Positions 7,587 to 15,155 of a stretch of DNA of 55,453 nucleotides are shown here, piece by piece. The notes under the pieces are model-generated. The model was not told the origin of the DNA. It did no database searches and saw only the letters and a program-made list of their open reading frames with translations. This DNA is from Paludibacteraceae bacterium. GTDB taxonomy: Bacteria; Bacteroidota; Bacteroidia; Bacteroidales; Paludibacteraceae. Every line of letters starts with the position of its first letter. Position 1 is the first letter of the stretch. Made by a program: the position numbers and the translations under genes. Where the stretch lies: positions 1 through 55,453 of the forward strand of contig JAFZKQ010000105.1 in the NCBI GenBank assembly GCA_017553575.1. Direction: 5' to 3'.

Positions 7587-10500
7587 TTATTTCGTGACCA
7601 CTACTCTGTAGCTCTCTCCGCTATTGTTTGAACGGACCAAGTAGACACCATTGCTGGATACTGCTTGCTCTGTCATGATTTGGAGATTGTCGGTGTATCT
7701 CGTCTCGATTTGACCTACGTATCTGCCTACCATGTCGTAAACGGAGTAGGAGCAAGGTGCAGCCGTGTTGCTCAATTTCAACTCTTTGACTCTGGTGATG
7801 TCATGCTCGGCATCGCCTGAGTAGATGTCTGTTGGGTAAGCTACTGGCTCATCGTCTATGTCCAAATTGCTGAATCCGAGGTTGGCCAAGCGTGTAGGGT
7901 CATTCAGTTGCTCATGGATAGGGGAGAGTCTGAACTTGTGCGAATAGGTGTTCTTTGGGAAGAGCATATACTCGTCCATTGGCTTTGCGCCCCAGCTGTT
8001 GACACCGCCCAATCCCATCTGATGGAGATCGACACGGAGCGTGATATCATCGTCACGTTTCAAGTCCCATGGTAATTTCACGTCTGTGAGTTGCTCAGGC
8101 GTGTAGTGTTGTGCGCTGAACTCCATATAAGGAGAACCAACGACGAGGAGTCCTCGTCCCTCTTCATTGGTGAGGGCTGCCCACTTCACACCGGTACGCT
8201 GTCCTGTCTCTCCGATCTCCATGTAAGGAATGGTCATGGAATCGGCCATCGTTGCATATACTCCCATGAAACTGCTTCTGTTTCGTCCGAGGTAGTTCTC
8301 GTGTGGGCCACGGCCAAACCAGCGTACTTTCTCGAATCCGCTTGGCATGGTGATGAGGGTTCCTATGTTAGGAATTTCCGAGAGACTTCCATCGGGATAG
8401 AGCGTGTAGTCTACCAAAACGTCACCGCTACCGTAGATGGTGTAGGTCAAAGCCATTCTTGTTGAGCCTGCGTCAGGAAAGTCGATTTGGAAATAGACTT
8501 GGGTCTCTTTCTCCGAAATCTCCTTGATTTCACAATTTTTGATGGATCGTTTGGCTCCTGCGTGTCTCCAAGCACCGCAACGGCTTTCCATACCGTTACC
8601 TTTGTCGTTGTCTATAGGTGCGCGCCAGAAGTTAGGAACGGGACCGTCCTTGATCAGTGTCTCTCCATCGAATAGATATTGCTTGATGGCTCCTGAGGTC
8701 TGATCGATGGTGACGGAGAAGTCTTTGCCTTCGATCGTGACTTCGTTGAAGCCTTTCTTTACCGTTTGGCTCTCCAAGGAACTGATGGCGATGCGTGGCG
8801 TTTTCGCTTCGCCCAAGTTCATCTTGAACTGGTCGCCAGCAATGCTGAAGCCTGCGTTGGCCCATAGCGTATTTTCTTTCAATCGGAAATCAAACTCCAA
8901 ATGATAGATGGAGCCTGCCTTGGTTTCGATTTTCGGCAAGTCGAGCGTCACCTCTTTTTTGCCCAATGGGGCGATGTCGAGTGCGGAGGCGTCGATTTTG
9001 CCCGACTCGATTCTCTTGCCGTCCTCACGGATAATCCAATAGCCCTCGGCCACGTCTGCGATGTTGACAAAGTTGAAACGGCTCTCGATGGAAACGACTC
9101 CTTTGGACACGTTGACATCCTTGACGAGAATGTTCCGATATTGGTATTTCACCTCCCAAATTTCGGGTTGGATGGTCCTGTCGGGGAAGACGAGTCCGTT
9201 GGCGCAGAAGTTGTCGTCGTTTCGTCTCTCGTCGCCGAATAGACCACCGAAGTTGAAGTAGTTGCTATTTCCGCGGCGTAGACCTTGGTCGATGAAGTCC
9301 CAGATGAATCCTCCGAACGAACGTGGGTTGGCGTAGAAGGCATCCATGTATTCTTGAAGGTCGCCGACGCTGTTGCCCATCGCATGCTCGTATTCGCAGA
9401 GCATGATTGGTTTGTTATTGTTGTCGTAGGTGTAGACGGCTCCTGGACCGAAGTACATCCAACTGTTCACGTCAGCATTGTCCCAGTCTCCTTCGTAGTG
9501 GACGGGGCGGGTAGGGTCGGCGTAGTGGGCTTGGTCCAACTCGGAGCGGAAGACGTTTCCGTTTCCAGCCTCGTTACCCAAAGACCAAAGGCATATGCAG
9601 GCATGGTTCTTGTCGCGTTGCACCATGGAGTTCATTCGTTCTACGCAGGCACTTCGCCAATCGTCGCTGTTTTTAGGCAATTTGTCGTTGGCGCCATGAG
9701 ACTCCACGTTGGCTTCGTCGATGACATAGATACCATATTGGTCACATACATCGTACATGCGTGGGTCGTTCGGGTAGTGGGACATACGCAGGGCGTTGAT
9801 GTTGAATCGTTTCATCAATTTCACATCCTCTACCATCCGTTCGTAGGAGATGACGCGGCCATGGTCAGGGTCTATCTCGTGGCGGTCCACACCTCTGAAT
9901 TTAACTGGTTGCCCGTTGATGAGGAAGCGGGTGATGCCGTCGGATCCTTTCTTCAATTCCACCTTGCGGAATCCCACTTTGTTGCTCTCGAACTGTATGG
10001 CCTCGCCGTTTTTGTCTTTTAGGGTCATCACGACCGAATAGAGGTACGGCGTCTCTGCCGACCATCGGTTAGGAGCCTTGACCGCAACTTTGAAATTGGT
10101 GCTCACCTCGCCATCGGGTTTGATGTCGTTCAGCGGATTGGTAATTGGTTCGAATACGGCTTTCCCGTCGGCATCGTATAGCCCGAGTTCCAAACTATAT
10201 CCGGAAACGTCAGTATCGCCGAAATTGTCCACCCATACGCTGGCATTCAAAATTCCATCTATGTAGTTGTCATCCAATGTGGGATTGATTTGGAAATCTT
10301 GTATATGGGCCTTTGGCGTTGCATATAAATATACGTCGCGGAAGATACCCGATAGGCGGATGAAGTCTTGATCTTCCAACCAGCTACCGTCGCACCAGCG
10401 GAATACTTGTACGGCGATGTTGTTTTCTCCCTTTTTCAGCTTGTCCGTCACGTCAAATTCGTGGTCGGTGAAGGAGTTTTCGCTATATCCTACATATTGA

Positions 10501-11030
10501 CCATTGATCCAGACGTAGTAGGCCGATTCGACGCCCTCAAAGTGGAGGCGGATGCGTTTGCCGTCCCAATTCTCAGGGATGGAGAAGGTCCGTTTATAGT
10601 GTCCCACGGGATTGTAGCTGGTTGGAGCCTCCGGTGCGGAGATCCACCAGTCGTCGGCCCATGGATACATTACGTTGGTGTAGATAGGGTAGTCGTACCC
10701 TTGCAGCTGCCACGAACCGGGCACGCTAATATCTTTCCATCCTGAGACGTCGAAATTGTTCTCTTGGAATGATTTCAAACGTTCTTCGGGCTTGCTTACC
10801 CAATAGAACTTCCATGTTCCTGACAATGTTTGGTACCATTCTGAGCCACGTCTGTTGCCTACAATAGCTTCCTTTACGGAACTGTAAGGCATTGAGGTGA
10901 CATGTGGCTTCAATGCGTTTACGCCGAAGATGGTGGGCTTGCCGTTCCATTCGTCGTTTTGGGCATACCCCTCGCATAGTGATGATGCCAAGAGGGTAGC
11001 CAATAATGAGTGTTTTAAGTTGAGTTTCAT
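7587..11030 (-). CDS. Secreted GH2 beta-galactosidase (LacZ family) with C-terminal sorting-like tail
   Basis: About 1147 residues from the ATG at 11030, chosen because it opens a signal peptide (MKLNLKHSLLATLLASSL) and lies 10 bp after the upstream gene. The frame continues upstream to 11078 without a leader. The order is a GH2 sugar-binding domain, an Ig-like domain, the TIM barrel, and LacZ-type domains 4 and 5. The acid/base is Glu487 (SLGNEAGNG) and the nucleophile is Glu546 (MLCEYEHAMGNS), matching E. coli Glu461 and Glu537. The last ~75 residues (YDMVGRYVG..., GVYLVRS..., SYRVVVTK) resemble a type IX secretion C-terminal sorting domain. It likely hydrolyses beta-galactosides outside the cell or in the periplasm; other beta-glycosides are possible for GH2. 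Confidence 0.93.
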   Translation of the reverse strand: MKLNLKHSLLATLLASSLCEGYAQNDEWNGKPTIFGVNALKPHVTSMPYSSVKEAIVGNRRGSEWYQTLSGTWKFYWVSKPEERLKSFQENNFDVSGWKDISVPGSWQLQGYDYPIYTNVMYPWADDWWISAPEAPTSYNPVGHYKRTFSIPENWDGKRIRLHFEGVESAYYVWINGQYVGYSENSFTDHEFDVTDKLKKGENNIAVQVFRWCDGSWLEDQDFIRLSGIFRDVYLYATPKAHIQDFQINPTLDDNYIDGILNASVWVDNFGDTDVSGYSLELGLYDADGKAVFEPITNPLNDIKPDGEVSTNFKVAVKAPNRWSAETPYLYSVVMTLKDKNGEAIQFESNKVGFRKVELKKGSDGITRFLINGQPVKFRGVDRHEIDPDHGRVISYERMVEDVKLMKRFNINALRMSHYPNDPRMYDVCDQYGIYVIDEANVESHGANDKLPKNSDDWRSACVERMNSMVQRDKNHACICLWSLGNEAGNGNVFRSELDQAHYADPTRPVHYEGDWDNADVNSWMYFGPGAVYTYDNNNKPIMLCEYEHAMGNSVGDLQEYMDAFYANPRSFGGFIWDFIDQGLRRGNSNYFNFGGLFGDERRNDDNFCANGLVFPDRTIQPEIWEVKYQYRNILVKDVNVSKGVVSIESRFNFVNIADVAEGYWIIREDGKRIESGKIDASALDIAPLGKKEVTLDLPKIETKAGSIYHLEFDFRLKENTLWANAGFSIAGDQFKMNLGEAKTPRIAISSLESQTVKKGFNEVTIEGKDFSVTIDQTSGAIKQYLFDGETLIKDGPVPNFWRAPIDNDKGNGMESRCGAWRHAGAKRSIKNCEIKEISEKETQVYFQIDFPDAGSTRMALTYTIYGSGDVLVDYTLYPDGSLSEIPNIGTLITMPSGFEKVRWFGRGPHENYLGRNRSSFMGVYATMADSMTIPYMEIGETGQRTGVKWAALTNEEGRGLLVVGSPYMEFSAQHYTPEQLTDVKLPWDLKRDDDITLRVDLHQMGLGGVNSWGAKPMDEYMLFPKNTYSHKFRLSPIHEQLNDPTRLANLGFSNLDIDDEPVAYPTDIYSGDAEHDITRVKELKLSNTAAPCSYSVYDMVGRYVGQIETRYTDNLQIMTEQAVSSNGVYLVRSNNSGESYRVVVTK

Positions 11031-11040
11031 GCTTTCTGGT

Positions 11041-13686
11041 TTATTTGGTTTGTATGTGTTTGATGATTCTGCCGTCACTCTTTTTTATGAAATAGAGGCC
11101 TTGGCGGATGTTTGCCTTCTCGAAGAGTTGTGAAATCGTTTGTGAGGAGTAGTCTCCTGTGAAATTCACATGGCCGATAAGGACACCGCTAATGTTGTAT
11201 ATTGGTAATTGTTCGCATCTGTTCTCCGCGATTGGGGTGGTGACGGAGGTGAAATCACCATTTGGAGAGGCGAATTCAATCCAGTCGATGTTACCGTAGC
11301 TGCCCGTGATGAGGACTCTGAGGACGTGTTCTCCGGCCTCCATTTTTTGGGTCTCGCCCTCGATGGTACAGTAGGTCTCCCAATCCTCTCCTTGAGGAAT
11401 CTCGATGGTGTCGGAGACCGCAGTTCCGTCGATGAAAAGGCGGAATCCTGCATGTTCCAAGCCGGAAGATACTTTTGCACGGAACTTGTAGTTGCTGCTC
11501 TCTTTTACGTTGAGTGTATATTCCAACCATTCACCAGTGGCGGTGTAGCCGATGGCATATCCGTCGGGTGCGCCTTCTCCGCCCAGACTGACGATGTCCA
11601 CACCGTCTTCACGGTAGGATTCCCCTTCGTTTAAGAAGTCCTTGTCGTAGAAAGAGACGCTTTGTCCGCCAAGGTCATAGTTCTCCAGTTGAAGGATACC
11701 AGGGATGGTATGCTCGACAAATGCCTCTTGAGGTACGATTTCCGAGAAATCGGGCAAGATGGAGACTTCCACGGAGAATATGCCTTGGTAAGCCTTTTCT
11801 ATACCTGCGTTGTCGATGACGTTTTGGGAGTGCCCGTCGTTGTCGTGGCAGTAGTTGGCACCGGCTGCGTTGGACGCATTGCCGCCAGGAGCCCTGTCGT
11901 AGACATTGTAGGCGACTTCAAAGCCACTTGAACCTTCGTCCAAATAGATAGGAAGAACCCAATAGTCGGCCCATTGTGAGGCTGAAATGTCGGTGATATA
12001 GTTGTATAGGATTTGACCTCCTTCTCCTTGGTTGGAGAGGGTGTAAATCGGACCACAATCGGCCAACAATTGAGACACATGGTGAATCTTGTTCCAGTTG
12101 ATGTGGTTGTTGTTCATGGCAGTTGGAGCCGTTGTCCATCCGAAGCCGACCGAGATGCCGGAGTAGTTCATGTAGGCCAATTCGTTGTGCTCGATGACAA
12201 TATCACGTGGGTAGCCTGCGCCGATGCCGACCGAACCTTGGGATTCCGTCGTGACATGGTGGATGTAGTTGTTCTTTATCGTGTCACGCGTACAGATCTC
12301 TGCTCTGTCCGTAGGGTTGTAGGCTTCGTGGATCTCCGTGTTTTCGTCTTGGGAGAATTTACCGATCATGATGCCTGCCGCACCCAAGTCAGTGAAGATG
12401 TTGCCTTGGATCCTGTCGTCGTTTGTGCCGGAGACAAAGTCCAATCCCGTCATGGCCATTTGGGCAAATATGTTTTTCTCCACATGGATATGGTGGGCGT
12501 TTTCTACTCTAAATCCAGAGGCTGGACGTTTCAATAAGAATTTGTTGCTGCTCAATGCGTATCCGGGGTGTTCATCCAACACGTCGAGGTGATAGAGACC
12601 TGCCTGCAAGTCCATATATCCCTTTTCGCTTGGCAACGTGAAGTTGGTATGGGCGAATGTGATGCCTTCGAAAGAGAGGTAGCCCACCTTGTTGGAGGTG
12701 CTCTCTCCTTGGATGGAAACCAAAGTTTCCAGACGTGGGGCTACGACGATACTCTTCGTCAAATCTTCACCTTCGCGCGCCTTGTAGTAGAGGACGTTCT
12801 CCGCTTCGTCCAAATACCATTCTCCCTCTTGGTCGATGAATTCGTAGGCATTCTCGAAGTAGAAGCATTGTTGCCGAGGAGGGTTGCTCATGAAAGCGGT
12901 TCCCAACATCGGATATTTGCGTCGCCAGATCATCGTGTGTTCAGGATCCTGCACTTCGATTTTGCTGATGTTTCCTTTGTTGGTGATTTTGTTTATGCGG
13001 AGGATCGACTCAGCCCAAGCGATCATGAGGTGCATTTCCACCTTGTTCAACTGTTGCCAGTTTCCTACTTGGTCGCTGTAGACTTCAAAGCCTTTGCCGA
13101 GGGTGTCGACTTTGGCCAAGCGGAAGAAGTTGTGGTCGCCGTTCTCCTTTAGGTTCGGGTAGCGGGCGCGGATGGCTTTCTTGCCATTTACATATAGTTG
13201 GCGGAAACGGGCTTCTACGTTGGGTGCTGCCCAAATGTTGTTCTTTTCGTCGTGGAGTGTCCAGCCGTTGATAGGGATGCCACCCGTCACCAAAGGCGTT
13301 TCGCCAGGATAGCTCACGTAGCGGACATAGTGTCCCTCTTTTCCGCTATCCGAATTGTTCAGCGAAAAAGTGTTGCTTAGTTGGTAGGTGCCGCCTCGAA
13401 GACAGACCACCACATCTCCGGTCATGTCGCCGTTGACTGATCTAACAGCTTTTTGTGCTTTGAAAAGGGTTTTGAAGGGAGCTTCAAAGCTACCGTCGTT
13501 GTTGTCGTTGCCCGATGGCGCCACATAAAAAGTTTTTTGGTTGGAGGACTCGTCATATAGATTCGTTTCTCCTTGGGCGAAACCCATTGTGGGCATTGCT
13601 AGGAGGGAACCCATCAGAGTTTTCCTTGAGATTTGTTTTAGTGTGGAGAATAAACTACTCCAATCTGTTTTAGTTCTGGTTTTCAT
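11041..13686 (-). CDS. Secreted parallel beta-helix glycoside hydrolase-like protein with CBM6 and sorting-like tail
   Basis: About 881 residues. The start is taken as the ATG at 13686; the frame also has a GTG at 13692. A signal peptide ends near MPTMGFAQG. The opening block FYVAPSGNDNNDGS...FKTLFKAQKAV followed by LRGGTYQL and YPGETPLVTGG is typical of right-handed beta-helix enzymes such as GH141 and GH120. Helix repeats rich in Asn, His and Gly run to about residue 620. A CBM6-like module follows (about 655-800: LQLENYDLGG, GEWLEYTLNV, NIDWIEF), then a sorting-like tail (PIYNISGVLIG..., GLYFIKKSDGRIIKHI). It is the first gene of a two-gene operon with the beta-galactosidase, so a galactose-containing glycan is a reasonable guess. 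The exact family is not settled. A TATTTTTG -7 element at 13877-13884 (minus) may be its promoter. Confidence 0.8.
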   Translation of the reverse strand: MKTRTKTDWSSLFSTLKQISRKTLMGSLLAMPTMGFAQGETNLYDESSNQKTFYVAPSGNDNNDGSFEAPFKTLFKAQKAVRSVNGDMTGDVVVCLRGGTYQLSNTFSLNNSDSGKEGHYVRYVSYPGETPLVTGGIPINGWTLHDEKNNIWAAPNVEARFRQLYVNGKKAIRARYPNLKENGDHNFFRLAKVDTLGKGFEVYSDQVGNWQQLNKVEMHLMIAWAESILRINKITNKGNISKIEVQDPEHTMIWRRKYPMLGTAFMSNPPRQQCFYFENAYEFIDQEGEWYLDEAENVLYYKAREGEDLTKSIVVAPRLETLVSIQGESTSNKVGYLSFEGITFAHTNFTLPSEKGYMDLQAGLYHLDVLDEHPGYALSSNKFLLKRPASGFRVENAHHIHVEKNIFAQMAMTGLDFVSGTNDDRIQGNIFTDLGAAGIMIGKFSQDENTEIHEAYNPTDRAEICTRDTIKNNYIHHVTTESQGSVGIGAGYPRDIVIEHNELAYMNYSGISVGFGWTTAPTAMNNNHINWNKIHHVSQLLADCGPIYTLSNQGEGGQILYNYITDISASQWADYWVLPIYLDEGSSGFEVAYNVYDRAPGGNASNAAGANYCHDNDGHSQNVIDNAGIEKAYQGIFSVEVSILPDFSEIVPQEAFVEHTIPGILQLENYDLGGQSVSFYDKDFLNEGESYREDGVDIVSLGGEGAPDGYAIGYTATGEWLEYTLNVKESSNYKFRAKVSSGLEHAGFRLFIDGTAVSDTIEIPQGEDWETYCTIEGETQKMEAGEHVLRVLITGSYGNIDWIEFASPNGDFTSVTTPIAENRCEQLPIYNISGVLIGHVNFTGDYSSQTISQLFEKANIRQGLYFIKKSDGRIIKHIQTK

Positions 13687-14003
13687 GGTCACTATAAAAT
13701 TAGTTATTCAGTCTGTAAAAATCGACACGTTAGGATGAATGAATAAAGTAGGGGAAGTGTGGACCTCCTCTGTGCGACCTCTGGATAATACCTTACAAAT
13801 GGCAGATGGTTGTTCTATGGTTATTCATTCTGGTAAGATAGCCACGCAATCTTGGTGTCCTAACTATCTTTCTTGGCAAAAATAGTGAATATATTTAAAA
13901 ATGAGTGGATTTTGTGGAAAAGATTGCGTTGGTCGTGTGAAAAAAATAGGTGTTTTTTACATGATTTTTTTTGGTGGTTTGTTGATTTTGATTCAATTCA
14001 CAA

Positions 14004-14137
14004 TTCATGGCACCATATTTTATAAGCGTGGGGCTATGGTGTGTTGTCTTTGCGAGACGGGAAGGTCTTTCCCCCCAACACGTCTCGGAGAGACGTCACA
14101 ATTCATAGCCCCATACTTTAGGATGGGGCATAGGAAT
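14004..14137. repeat. Palindromic intergenic repeat cluster
   Basis: Two related blocks flank a CGTCTC-GGA-GAGACG palindrome (14081-14095). The first block runs TTCATGGCACCATATTTTAT onward (14004-14040) and the second TTCATAGCCCCATACTTTAG onward (14101-14137). Each block contains complementary halves around a TTTA centre (CCCCAT...ATGGGG). A third relative lies at 37193-37225. The open frame that crosses the cluster looks like chance. The gap 13687-14364 otherwise holds the upstream region of the beta-helix operon. Confidence 0.55.
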
Positions 14138-14291
14138 GGGAAATGGCAATGGGGCAAGGCAATGGAAAATGCGGATTATGGATTTCAAGAAGAAAAATTT
14201 AAGTGTCTTCCAATTTTATTGGCCTTTGAGCTTTTTTTCCTCTTTTCCCTTTGTTTTTCCAATAAAAATACCGAAATTCGCCAACGAATTC

Positions 14292-14310
14292 TTGTGGAAG
14301 AATTCCACAA
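14292..14310. promoter_or_regulatory. Perfect palindrome upstream of the tandem small genes
   Basis: TTGTGGAA-GAA-TTCCACAA: 8-bp perfect arms around a 3-nt centre, embedded in repeated GAATTC. It lies 55 bp before the first small gene and could be an operator or an RNA hairpin. No consensus promoter is recognisable nearby. Confidence 0.4.
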
Positions 14311-14364
14311 TGATTTCAACAAGTTTTTCGGTAGAAGTTTTTTTAATTTTAAATATATAGCTAT

Positions 14365-14484
14365 ATGAATAAGGAAGTTTATGAAGTACCTTCAGTTGAG
14401 GTAGTTTCTTTTGAGGTAGAGGGAATGATTGCAGTTAGTCAAAATCACGATATGCCTCTTCCTGCTCCAGAATGGGAGGATTAA
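14365..14484 (+). CDS. Small leader-like peptide gene 1 (39 aa, unknown function)
   Basis: A 39-residue frame, ATG to TAA. Residues 4-21 read EVYEVPSVEVVSFEVEGM and align almost position for position with the neighbouring small gene. The tail (QNHDMPLPAPEWED) is acidic and Pro-rich and is not shared. It has no signal peptide and no membrane segment. Short Bacteroidota proteins with a Y..P..EV....E.EG start are common as uncharacterised genes. The conserved head with a divergent tail resembles a leader-core precursor, but no maturation enzyme is next to it. Reality is supported by the paralogue 10 bp downstream and the shared terminator. Function is unknown. Confidence 0.6.
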   Translation: MNKEVYEVPSVEVVSFEVEGMIAVSQNHDMPLPAPEWED

Positions 14485-14494
14485 TATTTAGGGT

Positions 14495-14638
14495 ATGAGT
14501 CAAGAGGTATATATTGTCCCTTCTATCGAAGTTATTACTTTGGAATTAGAAGGAATGGTGGCCAGTAGTTTGTTGACACCTCCTAATATATTGCCTCCAA
14601 TTACACCTGTTGATCCAGTTGAGGTTGGAGAGCTTTGA
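14495..14638 (+). CDS. Small leader-like peptide gene 2 (47 aa, unknown function)
   Basis: A 47-residue frame, paralogous to the one ending 10 bp upstream. Residues 4-21 are EVYIVPSIEVITLELEGM, followed by VASS. Its tail (LLTPPNILPPITPVDPVEVG) is hydrophobic and very proline-rich, unlike the acidic tail of the first. At the protein level 11 of the 18 head positions are identical and several others are conservative (V/I, S/T, V/L), while the DNA has diverged, which points to selection on the peptide. The pair forms a mini-operon ending at the terminator at 14665-14702. The large surface protein at 15156-17720 lies on the other strand nearby. Function is unknown. Confidence 0.6.
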   Translation: MSQEVYIVPSIEVITLELEGMVASSLLTPPNILPPITPVDPVEVGEL

Positions 14639-14664
14639 TTGTTGTGTTAATCCTTCAATTTAAT

Positions 14665-14702
14665 AAAAAGGCGAGAATGTATTATCGTTCTCGCTTTTTT
14701 AT
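14665..14702 (+). terminator. Rho-independent terminator of the small-gene pair
   Basis: GCGAGAA...TTCTCGC stem flanked by AAAAAG on the 5' side and TTTTTT on the 3' side, 27 bp after the stop of the second small gene. It supports real transcription of the pair on the plus strand. Confidence 0.85.
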
Positions 14703-15092
14703 TTGGAAAAAATATCTATAGTTTATGACTGTTCATATTGTGTTTGACTGTTTGTTCTTATAGGGATTGTCTTTTCCTTATAGGGATGAATTTTCTAGTA
14801 GGTTATTATGTCGGGGATTTCTGCTATAAATCTGAACAATTGGCGAGACAGGGTCTTACTTCTGTTTTTACTTCTTTATATGCCGAACATTTTGTACTTG
14901 GTTACTAGTGTGATTGCCTTCTGTCTTTCAAAGTGGTGTCATATTAATCTTTGACATTTTGTCTATTATAATGTTGGGCGTAAGTAGATTCTGCTGTCTA
15001 TTCTGTTTTTTTTTGTGCTAATATGTAAAAAAGTTGGTATGATTTCGGGGAAAGACGGCATGAGGTAGTTCTTTGTTTAGTGTGTAAAGCAA
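14703..15092. other. AT-rich intergenic gap, no gene seen
   Basis: About 390 bp with no credible coding frame on either strand. It contains a short direct repeat (TTCTTATAGGGAT and TTCCTTATAGGGAT near 14756-14786) and long T runs. Nothing else recognisable was found. Confidence 0.5.
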
Positions 15093-15123
15093 AGGCGGAG
15101 AAACCTAAGAATTCCTCCGCCTT
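15093..15123. terminator. Hairpin downstream of the surface-protein gene
   Basis: AGGCGGAG and CTCCGCCT form a stem, with TTCTTTTTT on the plus side and TTTGCTTT on the minus side. It lies about 30 bp beyond the stop codon of the minus-strand gene ending at 15156. Confidence 0.7.
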
Positions 15124-15155
15124 CTTTTTTCTTCTGACTTTTTTTCGTCAGTTGA

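Noticed and set aside
9285-10022. 245-codon open frame antisense to the beta-galactosidase
   Set aside because: Shadow frame within the catalytic domain of GH2; Val-rich composition and no signal.
13901-14368. 155-codon plus-strand open frame upstream of the small genes
   Set aside because: It runs through the palindromic repeat cluster, has low-complexity Phe-rich composition, no plausible initiation context and no recognisable homology; it overlaps the region expected to hold regulatory DNA.
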